Assembly (NCBI GenBank): GCA_965224675.1
Contig: CBDDAA010000002.1
Coordinates: forward strand, 124,001 to 188,000
Source: UBA7957 sp965224675
Lineage (GTDB): Bacteria > Pseudomonadota > Gammaproteobacteria > Granulosicoccales > Granulosicoccaceae
Length of the DNA stretch: 64,000 nt
Direction of reading: 5' to 3'
The notes beneath the pieces are model-generated. The model did no database searches, had not been told where the DNA came from, and saw nothing but the letters and a program-made list of their open reading frames with translations. This document shows, piece by piece, positions 36,354-44,974 of this stretch. Within the stretch, counting starts at the first letter, position 1. The number at the start of each line of letters is the position of its first letter. A program made the position numbers and the translations under genes.

Positions 36354-36692
36354 TTTTGTTCTCGATATAAATAATGTTAACAATTATTACGAAGAACAAA
36401 GCAATTGACGGGCCGGAAATCTGACACTCACTGACAGAGCATGTGCAATGAAACACATTCCAGCATCTATAAACTGAAAATCTCGCTTACACTTTAAGCA
36501 GATTAGGCTGATTTATTATTTAGTATCGAAAGTATAGATACTTTCAGTGATGCTGATTAGATGAAATCTGTAAGTTAAAAAGTTCAGAGCGGATAATATT
36601 GCGCCTCCCGTGCGGATGAAAAGATATTATTATCGAACTACAAGCCGTTCTCCCTGGTATGATAGGTATTTTCGAATCACCAGGAAATAAAA
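36354..36692. promoter_or_regulatory. Divergent spacer with an 18-bp palindrome
   Basis: Between the surface-protein gene and the CsaA-like gene. GAAAGTAT (36528-36535), AG, ATACTTTC (36538-36545) is a perfect inverted repeat with a 2-bp centre, suited to a dimeric repressor or a tight hairpin. The regulator is unknown. Confidence 0.4.
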
Positions 36693-37031
36693 ATGAAAAT
36701 GATCAGTTGCAGTGAATTTGAACAGGTTCAGTTACTAACGGGAACCATTATCAATGCAGAGGAATTTCCTGAAGCTCACAAACCCGCCTATATTCTAACA
36801 GTTGATTTTGGAGAAGAAACAGGCGTGCGCAAGTCAAGCGCTCAAATTACCCAACGTTACACTCGCCAGGAATTAGTTGGCAAGCAAATTATTGGTGTTG
36901 TTAACTTCCCTGCAAAAAAAATCGGCCCATTTATGTCAGAATGCCTTATTACAGGGTTTATAAATGAGAACAATGAGGTAGTACTGGCCGTACCCGACAT
37001 AAAAGTTAAGAATGGATTAAAACTCGTGTAG
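36693..37031 (+). CDS. tRNA-binding-domain protein, CsaA-like
   Basis: 112 residues, a single OB-fold of the CsaA / tRNA-binding domain family. Visible are V-Q-L-L-T-G-T-I-I-N-A-E-E-F-P, A-Y-I-L-T-V-D-F-G, R-K-S-S-A-Q-I-T and V-V-N-F-P-A-K-K-I-G-P-F-M-S-E, the last being the typical signature. Proposed roles in the family are RNA binding and secretion chaperone. An AGGAAATAAAA ribosome site supports ATG 36693. It converges on prfC. Confidence 0.88.
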   Translation: MKMISCSEFEQVQLLTGTIINAEEFPEAHKPAYILTVDFGEETGVRKSSAQITQRYTRQELVGKQIIGVVNFPAKKIGPFMSECLITGFINENNEVVLAVPDIKVKNGLKLV

Positions 37032-37069
37032 ACAAGCAATAAAATTTACAGCTTCCTGCAAAAGTAGAA

Positions 37070-38665
37070 TCAATTAAATACTTGTTCCCGCGTGGATAGA
37101 AACTCCACATCTGGCCAGCGCTCTTGGGTCATCTGTAAATTGACTCTTGTCTGGGCAAGATATACAAGTTCTCCGGCGTGATCCAGTGCAAGGTTAGGTG
37201 CTAGTTTCGACTTAAAGTCCGATAACATTTTCTCATTACCACACTTTATCCAACGTGCTTGCTGGATACTGGAATTTTCAAATTGGCATAAAACATTGTA
37301 TTCATCCTTGAGGCGTTGTGCCACTACTTCAAACTGCAATACACCCACCGCGCCCAGGATTAGATCGTTGTTTGTATGCGGTCGAAACAATTGGGTTGCA
37401 CCTTCTTCACACAGCTGCGCCAAACCTTTCTGTAGTTGCTTCATCTTCAACGGATCTTTCAGCAATGCACGTCGAAACAGTTCTGGCGCAAAGTTGGGAA
37501 TACCTGTAAAAATCAGTTTTTCCTTTACCGTAAACGTATCTCCGATTCGAATCGTACCGTGGTTATGTAAGCCGATAATATCGCCGCTATAGGCTTCATC
37601 TACATGCCCTCGATCAGAGGCTAAAAAAGTAAGGGCATCACTAAGCTTTATCTTTTTACCTATACGTACATGATTAGCTTTCATTCCTTTAAGGTATTTT
37701 CCTGAGCAAATTCTCATAAAAGCGATCCTGTCCCGGTGCTGTGGATCCATATTTGCCTGTATCTTGAAAACAAAACCAGAAAATTCCGCTTCTATGGCCT
37801 GCACTGTTCTCGATTGGGTTTCCCGTGCCTGGGGAGGTGGCGCATACTCGACAAAGTCATCCAGCAATTCAGCAACACCAAAGTTATTAATCGCTGAACC
37901 AAAAAATACAGGCGTCAAATCCCCTTTTAGATAAGCCTGTTTGTCAAAATCGTTGCTGGCACCTTTAACCAACTCAAGCTCTTCCCTTAATTCATCAGCC
38001 ATCGCGCCGAGTATTTCATTGAGTTTCGGATTCTCCAGTCCCTTTACGACCTCACCTTCCAGCATTTTCCCACCATGAGTAGCAGAAAAAAAATGTACTG
38101 TATCACGGTAAATATGATAAACGCCTTTAAAGCGTTTACCCATTCCTATCGGCCATGTCACAGGTGCACAGCGAATATTCAATACACTTTCAACTTCATC
38201 CATAAGGTCGATAGGGTCTCGGCCCTCCCTATCCAGCTTATTAATAAATGTCATTACCGGCGTTGTACGCATACGACATACTTCCATTAGTTTCTCAGTA
38301 CGCGACTCTACCCCTTTAGCAACATCTATAACCATTAACGCTGAGTCAACCGCTGTCAAAGTTCGATAAGTATCTTCAGAGAAATCTTCATGCCCTGGTG
38401 TATCCAGCAAGTTAACCATACGGTCTTTATACGGAAACTGCATAACCGAAGAGGTCACTGAAATACCACGCTCCTGCTCCATCGTCATCCAGTCTGAGGT
38501 CGCATGTCGGGCTGCCTTTCGACCTTTCACCGTACCGGCTAACTGTATAGCGCCACCAAACAACAGTAATTTTTCTGTTAGTGTGGTCTTACCTGCATCG
38601 GGATGCGAGATGATGGCAAATGTGCGCCTCCTGTTGATTTCATTGATAAAGTTGCTATCTGCCAT
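37070..38665 (-). CDS. prfC: Peptide chain release factor 3
   Basis: GTPase that recycles RF1/RF2 after termination. Starting at ATG 38665 (M-A-D-S-N-F) gives 531 residues, matching the family; an upstream ATG at 38692 adds nine residues with no ribosome site. G1 S-H-P-D-A-G-K-T-T, G2 region R-G-I-S-V-T-S-S-V-M-Q-F, G3 D-T-P-G-H-E-D-F-S, G4 N-K-L-D-R-E. Single gene. Confidence 0.97.
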   Translation of the reverse strand: MADSNFINEINRRRTFAIISHPDAGKTTLTEKLLLFGGAIQLAGTVKGRKAARHATSDWMTMEQERGISVTSSVMQFPYKDRMVNLLDTPGHEDFSEDTYRTLTAVDSALMVIDVAKGVESRTEKLMEVCRMRTTPVMTFINKLDREGRDPIDLMDEVESVLNIRCAPVTWPIGMGKRFKGVYHIYRDTVHFFSATHGGKMLEGEVVKGLENPKLNEILGAMADELREELELVKGASNDFDKQAYLKGDLTPVFFGSAINNFGVAELLDDFVEYAPPPQARETQSRTVQAIEAEFSGFVFKIQANMDPQHRDRIAFMRICSGKYLKGMKANHVRIGKKIKLSDALTFLASDRGHVDEAYSGDIIGLHNHGTIRIGDTFTVKEKLIFTGIPNFAPELFRRALLKDPLKMKQLQKGLAQLCEEGATQLFRPHTNNDLILGAVGVLQFEVVAQRLKDEYNVLCQFENSSIQQARWIKCGNEKMLSDFKSKLAPNLALDHAGELVYLAQTRVNLQMTQERWPDVEFLSTREQVFN

Positions 38666-38990
38666 ACCCGTTAAACCTAAATTTACAGCCATTTTAAAAT
38701 ACGCATTTTCTGCTCATGCGGAAAATTCGTGCGATTTACCTAGACGGTAATTTTATGTCCCGACAATATTCAACTATTTTAGAGCAGGACAAAAGGCGCA
38801 CCATTCTATAGGAAGCCCACCTTTTGATCCATTAAAAGAGATTGAATTGTTGGGCAATCGGGCTTAATTACATTTGAATTTTGCATGGAAAGGCTACCAG
38901 CTTCCGTTTGAGGTGTATTTATAATAACTGCTACAGGTTCGATTACCCATCATTTCGCAGAGATAGAAGAGCCTCGGATTAACCAGCTAT

Positions 38991-39191
38991 TTGGTGAGCG
39001 ACCAATATGTCGGTTATGACAACTTCGACACCTTTAAACGTCAACTGTGTTGGACATTTATGCAAGATCATCGAATACCTTTTACCAATGATTTTTCTGA
39101 ACGCTCATTGCGACCCTATGTGATTTGGCGAAAACTCAGCTACTTCACCCAATCAGATGCTGGAAATCAATTCAGACCCATTTTTTTTTGA
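38991..39191 (+). pseudogene. IS66-like transposase C-terminal fragment
   Basis: Reads S-D-Q-Y-V-G-Y, then I-P-F-T-N-D-F-S-E-R-S-L-R-P, the conserved IPF(D/T)NxxAERxLR region around the last catalytic Glu of IS66-type DDE transposases. Everything upstream is missing. It stops in a run of nine T (39181-39189), where sequence of another transposase family begins one frame away. Confidence 0.6.
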
Positions 39192-39318
39192 ACAGTTGTT
39201 TCAGACATTGAAAGGATTTCGCCGAATTGCAACACGTTATGAAAGGTTAAAACGTAATTATCAAGCGATGATAGATTTGGGGCTTCTATCATTTGGCTTA
39301 ATTGAGAGCGCCCTCTAA
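39190..39318 (+). pseudogene. IS5-type transposase C-terminal relic with terminal inverted repeat
   Basis: Frame 39190-39318 reads L-K-G-F-R-R-I-A-T-R-Y-E-R, then N-Y-Q-A-M-I-D-L-G, the typical IS5/DDE_Tnp_1 tail (F-R-R-I-A-T-R-Y-D-K...N-Y-L-A). Its stop TAA lies in TTAATTGAGAGCGCCCTCTA, which matches the MITE-1 terminal repeat with few differences, so this relic marks the family of element that could have mobilised MITE-1. Confidence 0.65.
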
Positions 39319-40241
39319 TCACTTTGCGTAAAACTACTACTAAAAATATTTTTATCCGTACGAATTGCCCCAGCAAAAAACTTAAAAAATGCCCGAACCC
39401 TGGACCGCTTTTTGTTCACTGCGGCGGTAACTAGCCAAATGTCAACTGGCAGGTCATTACGGATTTTCTTAATCGGTGCCAAAGATGCGTTATAATCGCC
39501 TACATAACACGGAATCAGTCCAATGCCGAGCCCTTCGGCCACAGCTTGTGTCATGGCGGCAGTACTGCCGAATCGGGCAACCATTGAACCAGTTTTTACA
39601 TTTTTCTCAAGCCACCGGGCTGCTGTGTAGTGCGTCAGATTTGAGCTGTAGCCACAAAACCGATGTTGATTCATCACAGAAATTGTTTGTGGTAAACCGT
39701 ATTGCCTGATGTAGTCATGTGAAGCATAAAGAGCGTGTGATATCTGACCCACTCTACGTCCAACCAACGTGTCACCGGGATTTCTGTCAGGTCGGATGGC
39801 AACATCTGCTTCACCATATACAAGATCGGCAAATTTGCTGGAAACAATGAGGTCAGGCTGTATGTTTTTATGCGCCTTACAGAAGGCGCCAAGCCTGGGG
39901 GCCACATAGTGAATCGCAAATTCCTCGGACAAAGCAATGCGAAGGGTTTCATGTGTGGAGTCAGCTGCATCCCGAATGTCATTTTCAGCTTGTTTAACCA
40001 GCCGTTCGATTTCTCTGCCAACCATTAACAATGGAGATGCCTGCTCGCGTAACGTCCAGCCTGACTGCTGACGGTCGAAGATTTTAAAGCCAAACGAGCG
40101 CTCTAATGCGTCCAGGTGCCTGTAGATGGTGGTGATGCTAACGCCAAGTATTCTAACGGCCCGTGTAGGTGACCCCGTCTCAGCCACAGCAATTGCCGTC
40201 TGCATCCACAATGTCAGTTTTCGATGATGATAGTTTTTCAT
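39315..40241 (-). CDS. LysR-type transcriptional regulator
   Basis: 308 residues from ATG 40241; a start 21 bp upstream is possible and neither has a good ribosome site. The N-terminal winged helix-turn-helix (S-P-T-R-A-V-R-I-L-G-V-S-I-T-T-I-Y-R-H-L-D-A-L-E) is followed by the LysR linker and a substrate-binding domain (E-E-F-A-I-H-Y-V-A-P-R-L). Divergent from the heme-binding/ankyrin gene pair, which it probably controls through the 40242-40406 spacer. Its TAG stop is formed within the right end of the IS5-type relic. Confidence 0.88.
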   Translation of the reverse strand: MKNYHHRKLTLWMQTAIAVAETGSPTRAVRILGVSITTIYRHLDALERSFGFKIFDRQQSGWTLREQASPLLMVGREIERLVKQAENDIRDAADSTHETLRIALSEEFAIHYVAPRLGAFCKAHKNIQPDLIVSSKFADLVYGEADVAIRPDRNPGDTLVGRRVGQISHALYASHDYIRQYGLPQTISVMNQHRFCGYSSNLTHYTAARWLEKNVKTGSMVARFGSTAAMTQAVAEGLGIGLIPCYVGDYNASLAPIKKIRNDLPVDIWLVTAAVNKKRSRVRAFFKFFAGAIRTDKNIFSSSFTQSD

Positions 40242-40406
40242 AATTGCAAAACAGTTATGCATAAATAATCATTGTAATAGCTATGTGTTCACATAGACAA
40301 TAAATAAGTGCTGGCGTAAATCCAGATCATCACCATAGATGACACCACCAAAATGCCGGTAATTCTTTAATCAAAATATGTCTTTCCATTGAAATGGAGA
40401 AAAACC

Positions 40407-40925
40407 ATGTTCTTTTCAGACAAAAAATACTTAACTCGTATGGGATTATTGGCTTCAGGTGTTGGCGTATTGTCGCTGATAACTTTGAATGTACACGCGG
40501 ATGATTTACCTAAAGCGGCGTATCTTCCGCTTGAAATGGCGCAAAAGGCGGCTAATGCGGCAATGGCTAAATGTGTCACTGATGGCTACAACGTCAGCGT
40601 TGCCATTGTCGCCAGATCAGGCTCAACCAAAGTATTAATTAGAGGTGATGGTGCTGGACCCCATACGGTAGGTAGTAGCACTGGCAAAGCCTTCACAGCC
40701 GCCAGCATGGGACGCCCCAGTGCAAAGCTGGCGGCATTGATAAAGGACAAACCAAGTCTTGAAGGTTTACGCGATATGGATTCAAGATTAGTCATTCTCG
40801 GTGGGGGATTACCCATAAAAATTGCCGGATCATTGGTTGGCGGGATTGGTGTGGGTGGTGCACCCGGCGGGCATCTGGACGAAGCATGCGCCAAAGTCGG
40901 AGTCGAGGCTATTGGCGGCGAATAA
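40407..40925 (+). CDS. GlcG/HbpS-like heme-binding family secreted protein
   Basis: 172 residues from ATG 40407, preceded by GGAG 7 nt upstream; the longer TTG frame is rejected. Signal peptide ends V-H-A-D. The domain shows A-A-M-A-K-C-V, V-S-V-A-I-V-A-R-S-G, K-A-F-T-A-A-S-M-G-R-P-S and the glycine-rich end L-V-G-G-I-G-V-G-G-A-P-G-G-H-L-D typical of GlcG/HbpS (DUF336). Relatives bind heme or cobalamin-like ligands, but many have no known role. The ankyrin gene starts 20 bp later, so they form an operon. Confidence 0.85.
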   Translation: MFFSDKKYLTRMGLLASGVGVLSLITLNVHADDLPKAAYLPLEMAQKAANAAMAKCVTDGYNVSVAIVARSGSTKVLIRGDGAGPHTVGSSTGKAFTAASMGRPSAKLAALIKDKPSLEGLRDMDSRLVILGGGLPIKIAGSLVGGIGVGGAPGGHLDEACAKVGVEAIGGE

Positions 40926-40944
40926 GCGGCAACAACCAAGTTCC

Positions 40945-41649
40945 GTGATTTGTAAAAGTACTCCACGCATTCCATCCTTGACTTTTATTGCGATCTTACT
41001 CGCCTTGCTGATGCTGTCAATAAATAACAGTACAATGGCGCAGATAGCACCAACCGAACAGGAGATTGCCAACTACGGATCGCTGCATGCGGCAATCCAT
41101 CGGGGTGATGCTCACGCAGTACGACGCTATCTGGATACAGGCAGTGATGCAAATAAGCGGGACCTGTCGGGACGTACTCCGGCCCATATTGCAGCTCATG
41201 CCTCTGCCTATGACACACTGCGCGTGCTGGTTAAAGCTGGCGCCGATATCAAAGCGCTGGACCACCAACGCTATGATGTCATTACCATTGCTGCGGTGAA
41301 CAACGATGTGCAAATGGTTAATCTTGCCATCGAGCTAGGTGGCAATCCAAAGGCGGTTACCAGCCAATATGATGGCACGGCTCTGATCGCCGCTGCTCAT
41401 CTCGGTCATGTTGAAGTGGTGGAGACACTGATTACATCGGGCGCACCACTAAATCATATTAATAATCTGGGCTGGACCGCGCTTATCGAGGCAATTATCC
41501 TGGGAGACGGAGGTACAAATCACACAGAGATTGTAAAAGAACTCATTGATGCCGGGGCTGATAAGTCAATTGCGGATCGTAATGGAAATCTACCAATCAA
41601 GCATGCACGGCAACTGGGTTTTTCTGAGATCATTGATATTCTTGAGTAA
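40945..41649 (+). CDS. Periplasmic ankyrin-repeat protein
   Basis: 234 residues when started at GTG 40945, placing a signal peptide (A-I-L-L-A-L-L-M-L) at the N-terminus; the longer frame overlaps the upstream gene by about 100 bp and adds non-signal sequence. Five to six ankyrin repeats follow (L-H-A-A-I-H-R-G-D; G-R-T-P-A-H-I-A-A-H; G-T-A-L-I-A-A-A-H-L-G-H; G-W-T-A-L-I-E-A-I). Likely a periplasmic protein-protein scaffold working with the heme-binding-family protein encoded just upstream. Confidence 0.82.
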   Translation: MICKSTPRIPSLTFIAILLALLMLSINNSTMAQIAPTEQEIANYGSLHAAIHRGDAHAVRRYLDTGSDANKRDLSGRTPAHIAAHASAYDTLRVLVKAGADIKALDHQRYDVITIAAVNNDVQMVNLAIELGGNPKAVTSQYDGTALIAAAHLGHVEVVETLITSGAPLNHINNLGWTALIEAIILGDGGTNHTEIVKELIDAGADKSIADRNGNLPIKHARQLGFSEIIDILE

Positions 41650-41698
41650 CAATTCGGCGAAGATTATAACTTGAATTCCGAAAACTGTTTCTGAAGGA

Positions 41699-42520
41699 TC
41701 AGGATATGGAGTTCATTTTGTACCGATTAACCTCTCCGCTCAGTATGAAATGAAGCGTGACACGCTTGTTTCTCTTTAACCAATTCTTGACCTTCTGATG
41801 CTTGTGTGTGGCGTAGTTGTCTACAATGACATGTAACTCCAGGTCTTCGGGTGTTTGTTTCTCGGCCATTTTAAGAAACGACAAAAATTCCTGATGCCGA
41901 TGTCGTTGCTTGCACTCACCTATTACTTCGCCGGTAAATACATTGAGTGCAGCGAATAGTGTGCTGGTGCCATTTCTCTTGTAGTCGCGCGCATGGGTGC
42001 CTGCACGACCTTTCATCAGTGGTAATCCAGGCTACGTGCGGTCCAGCGCCTGAATCGAGCTTTTCTCATCCACACAAAAGACCGCCGCGTTCTCTGGTGG
42101 GTTGAGATACAGTCCCACCACGTCTTCGAGCTTTTCTTGGAACTTCGGATCGTTGCTGACTTTGAAGTACTTGATCAGATGTGGCTTGAGACCATTGTCG
42201 CGCCAGACTCTGGAGACGAACATGGAGTTGGTACTCAGCTTTGCCGCCAGTGTTCGCGTACTCCAATGAGTCTCACCTTCCGGTTTCTCATTAGTGGTCA
42301 CTTCGATGATCTGTTGACGTAACCTGGCATAGTCGGCGTTTCTAGAACCGTTCATGGTGGCACCGCGGGGAAGATTCTTTTCAATAGCGTCAATGCCACC
42401 TTCGCTAAATCGATTTCTCCAAAGACCGATGGTTTGAGCACATAGTGGCAGATACTCTGTTATTTCGGTATTGGTCAAACCTTCATCAGCCAGCAGTACT
42501 ATTGATAAGCGTTCCTTCAC
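41699..42520 (-). pseudogene. IS630-family transposase, inactivated
   Basis: N-terminal part (42032-42520): helix-turn-helix G-L-T-N-T-E-I and catalytic start C-V-D-E-K-S-S-I-Q-A-L-D-R-T. An in-frame TAG (at 42017-42019 to 42029-42031 region, codon after A-L-D-R-T) replaces what is normally Gln, after which P-G-L-P-L-M-K-G-R-A-G-T continues in the same frame to 41699. The middle Asp motif H-V-I-V-D-N-Y-A-T-H-K is intact, but the end after V-T-L-H-F diverges (I-L-S-G-E), losing the final Glu region. So there is both an amber stop and a broken 3' end. No inverted repeats located. Confidence 0.85.
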
Positions 42521-42558
42521 ACTTTATCCGGCGATATTGTAATGCCAGTCAGAAAGAT

Positions 42559-43020
42559 TTACTGTTCAGTCAACATAGACAAAGCCATTACAAGAGCATC
42601 CTCTCTGCCTGCAGACGACTTGTAATAACCGGATCTAACCCCGATCTCATTAAATCCAAGTGATTCGTATAAACGGATGGCAATTGCATTGGACGGGCGA
42701 ACTTCAAGATAGAGCTCTTTGCAATTCACCCGGCTTACCATGTCCATCATTTCGAGCATCAAATGCCTCGCCCATCCTTGACCGCGGCACACATTCTCAA
42801 TACAGATATTGAGAATGTGTGCATCATGTGGACCTACCATTAATATCGAATAACCATGTACCTCATCGTCTTCGGCCAATACCAGGCAACAGTAACCTGC
42901 TTTCAGGCAATCTCTGAAAATACGCTTGGTCCAGCAGAAATCATAACTGGCATTTTCTATGAGCATAATTTGATCGAGGTCTTCAGCCTCCATCGGCCGT
43001 ACACGCAGAGAATTAGCCAT
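42559..43020 (-). CDS. rimI: Ribosomal protein bS18 N-alanine acetyltransferase
   Basis: GNAT enzyme, 153 residues from ATG 43020 (a GTG 12 bp upstream also possible). L-N-I-C-I-E, R-G-Q-G-W-A-R-H-L-M (acetyl-CoA loop, normally R-x-x-G-x-G/A) and L-E-V-R-P-S-N-A-I-A-I-R-L-Y-E-S-L-G-F are the RimI signature. The upstream gene ends at 43023, so the two are tightly linked, as rimI is with its upstream gene in other gammaproteobacteria. Confidence 0.92.
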   Translation of the reverse strand: MANSLRVRPMEAEDLDQIMLIENASYDFCWTKRIFRDCLKAGYCCLVLAEDDEVHGYSILMVGPHDAHILNICIENVCRGQGWARHLMLEMMDMVSRVNCKELYLEVRPSNAIAIRLYESLGFNEIGVRSGYYKSSAGREDALVMALSMLTEQ

Positions 43021-43022
43021 CG

Positions 43023-43709
43023 CTACTGACACTGGCTTTCCAAGGCTTTCTGAACCGCTTTAAGATCTTGCCATGCTAGTGACTTGGCCTTGGGTTGATT
43101 AAGCAGATAGTTAGGATGGAAGCTAACTTGTACTTTTATCGGGAAGTCATCCAATACGTAGACTTGCTCTCTGATATTTGATAACTCTGATTGATAACGT
43201 TTTTGTGGCAAATCAACTAACAATAAAATTACTCGTATTTTTTTCTCTTTTAGAAAATTTTTTAGCGAACTATCCGCTGAATGTGGTGTATCCAATTCGC
43301 TGATCATCACTTCAGAAAAGTCGATGCTGATTGAATTGAGCATCGCTCGTAATAACACCCCACTTTTTCCTGGAAATGGCTGATGCGAAAACTCATCCGC
43401 AATCTTGCACTGAGACAATACCAGCAAACTGGCGTTGGGATCACCAAGGCTTTGAACGGTAATATTGCCGGTGCGTAGATTTAGCAAGGATTGTTTTATC
43501 AGCCATTGTTCCAACTTCGAGTCAGGTATTTGTAAAAGATCATCGGTTGGAAAGTGCTTCCCAAGTGAGCTATGTATGCTAGTTTGAAGGTGGGTATCTA
43601 TCTTACTGGCATCGCGTAAACACCAGACATCAATACCCATTGAATTTAAATACCAACGTCGAATATTCTCTGATGTTGTGGCTTTGTTCTGTAGCTTTTC
43701 AGATTCCAA
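43023..43709 (-). CDS. Uracil-DNA-glycosylase-superfamily-like protein upstream of rimI
   Basis: 228 residues. R-R-W-Y-L-N-S-M-G-I-D-V-W near residue 17 matches a protein commonly encoded just before rimI in Pseudomonas-like genomes, in the slot occupied by holD in enterics. The central part (L-V-L-S-Q, P-F-P-G-K-S-G-V-L-L-R-A-M-L-N) resembles the UDG4/5 core G-x-P-F-x-G-x-x-G-x-L-L, but the Fe-S cysteines of family 4 are absent and the catalytic loop looks altered. A non-enzymatic replication role is possible; unproven. Confidence 0.6.
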   Translation of the reverse strand: MESEKLQNKATTSENIRRWYLNSMGIDVWCLRDASKIDTHLQTSIHSSLGKHFPTDDLLQIPDSKLEQWLIKQSLLNLRTGNITVQSLGDPNASLLVLSQCKIADEFSHQPFPGKSGVLLRAMLNSISIDFSEVMISELDTPHSADSSLKNFLKEKKIRVILLLVDLPQKRYQSELSNIREQVYVLDDFPIKVQVSFHPNYLLNQPKAKSLAWQDLKAVQKALESQCQ

Positions 43710-43755
43710 CTTAGTGGTTTCTGTCCGCAGACAGCCTCCAGGTAAAAATCAAACT

Positions 43756-44535
43756 TTAATCATTTGATATGTTCTGCTTACGTGAGCGTTTTCGAAACCG
43801 GCGAAATACGGCATAACCCGGTCCAGAAAGCGCATATAATGCAAAACCGGCCAGCAACATCTTCGGTGGATCAAGTGAGGTAAATACAAATATGAACACT
43901 AACACCAGCAAGGCAAAAAACGGTATCCTCTTATGTGTACCAAAATCCTTAAAACTATAATAGGTGAAATTACTTACCATCAGTAATCCAGTGACAATGG
44001 TTAACAGTACAGCAGGTAGTTGCATATCCTCACCGTTCGTACCCAAATCCTCAGACACCCAGACCATTAAAATCATTAACGCTGCCGCTGGTGGACTTGC
44101 CAGCCCCTGAAAAAAACGCTTGTCCGCACGACCGACATGCACATTAAATCGAGCCAGCCGTAGTGCTGCGCAAGCGCAGTATAAAAATGCCGCAACCCAA
44201 CCAATCTGTCCAGAACCTGCTCTGACCATGCTCGACAGAGACCACTCGTAGACAATTAACGCAGGTGCTATTCCAAACGACACCATATCTGACAAGCTAT
44301 CATACTCCGCACCAAAGGCGGTGCTGGTATTGGTCATTCGCGCAATACGCCCATCGAGTCCATCAAGCACCATTGCAATTAATATTGCGACTGCGGCGGT
44401 AGAGAAATGCTCGTTCAGTGCGGATATTATTCCATAAAACCCGGCAAACAGCGCGGCTGTGGTAAACAGGTTTGGTAACAAATAAATACCTCGCCCGCGG
44501 CGGTTTGTTTTCTTGTTATTTAGATTTTTTAGCAT
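43756..44535 (-). CDS. pssA: CDP-diacylglycerol-serine O-phosphatidyltransferase
   Basis: Inner-membrane enzyme of phosphatidylserine/phosphatidylethanolamine synthesis: CDP-diacylglycerol + serine. 259 residues, about eight transmembrane helices. The CDP-alcohol transferase motif is complete: D-G-L-D-G-R-I-A-R, then G-A-E-Y-D-S-L-S-D. First hydrophobic segment preceded by L-P-N-L-F-T-T-A. A basic N-terminus (N-N-K-K-T-N-R-R-G-R) fits the short pssA type that clusters with ilvC, as here. Confidence 0.95.
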   Translation of the reverse strand: MLKNLNNKKTNRRGRGIYLLPNLFTTAALFAGFYGIISALNEHFSTAAVAILIAMVLDGLDGRIARMTNTSTAFGAEYDSLSDMVSFGIAPALIVYEWSLSSMVRAGSGQIGWVAAFLYCACAALRLARFNVHVGRADKRFFQGLASPPAAALMILMVWVSEDLGTNGEDMQLPAVLLTIVTGLLMVSNFTYYSFKDFGTHKRIPFFALLVLVFIFVFTSLDPPKMLLAGFALYALSGPGYAVFRRFRKRSRKQNISND

Positions 44536-44744
44536 TAATTTAATAAAACTAATAATGCATAGCTGGTCTTATAGAAAGAAAGCATCGGTAAGAAAAAACA
44601 GTCTACCGACTACCGGGATTCTCTGGTATCCAACTATGCGTGGACACAGACACAACCTGACTATTCTCAAATAGCCAGGCTGAACCTGAAAAAATAACCT
44701 TACCGAATTTTACAAGTAAACGAAGCATCGCAGTTCATGCAGTA
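44536..44744. other. Spacer upstream of pssA
   Basis: About 210 bp between pssA and the MITE, presumably with the pssA promoter. It ends in AGTACTAG, the same octamer that borders MITE-1 copy A. Confidence 0.35.
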
Positions 44745-44969
44745 CTAGGGGGCGTTCTCAATTAACTTGACCGTCTGGCGGGTTCACATAAGCGAGCGAC
44801 AATACCGTTGGGTGGAAAATGAGCACCGCCCCTTCGGGTTGCCCCTGAAAAAGTGCCATACGGCGTTATTCGTCGTTCGTTTGCAGGGACCAAACATCAC
44901 TCCTCTTGCCTTGTCTGGCGATTTTTCAGGGGCAACAGGATGATCAAGTTAATTGAGAACGCCCCCTAG
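44745..44969. mobile_element. MITE-1 copy B (IS5-type ends)
   Basis: 225 bp bounded by CTAG on each side, with ends GGGGCGTTCTCAATTAA and its exact complement. A second, internal perfect 15-bp inverted repeat is present: GTTGCCCCTGAAAAA (44838-44852) with TTTTTCAGGGGCAAC (44922-44936), so the element can fold on itself. It ends 5 bp from the ilvC stop and could act as the ilv transcript's 3' end. No ORF. Confidence 0.85.
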
Positions 44970-44974
44970 CGTAC

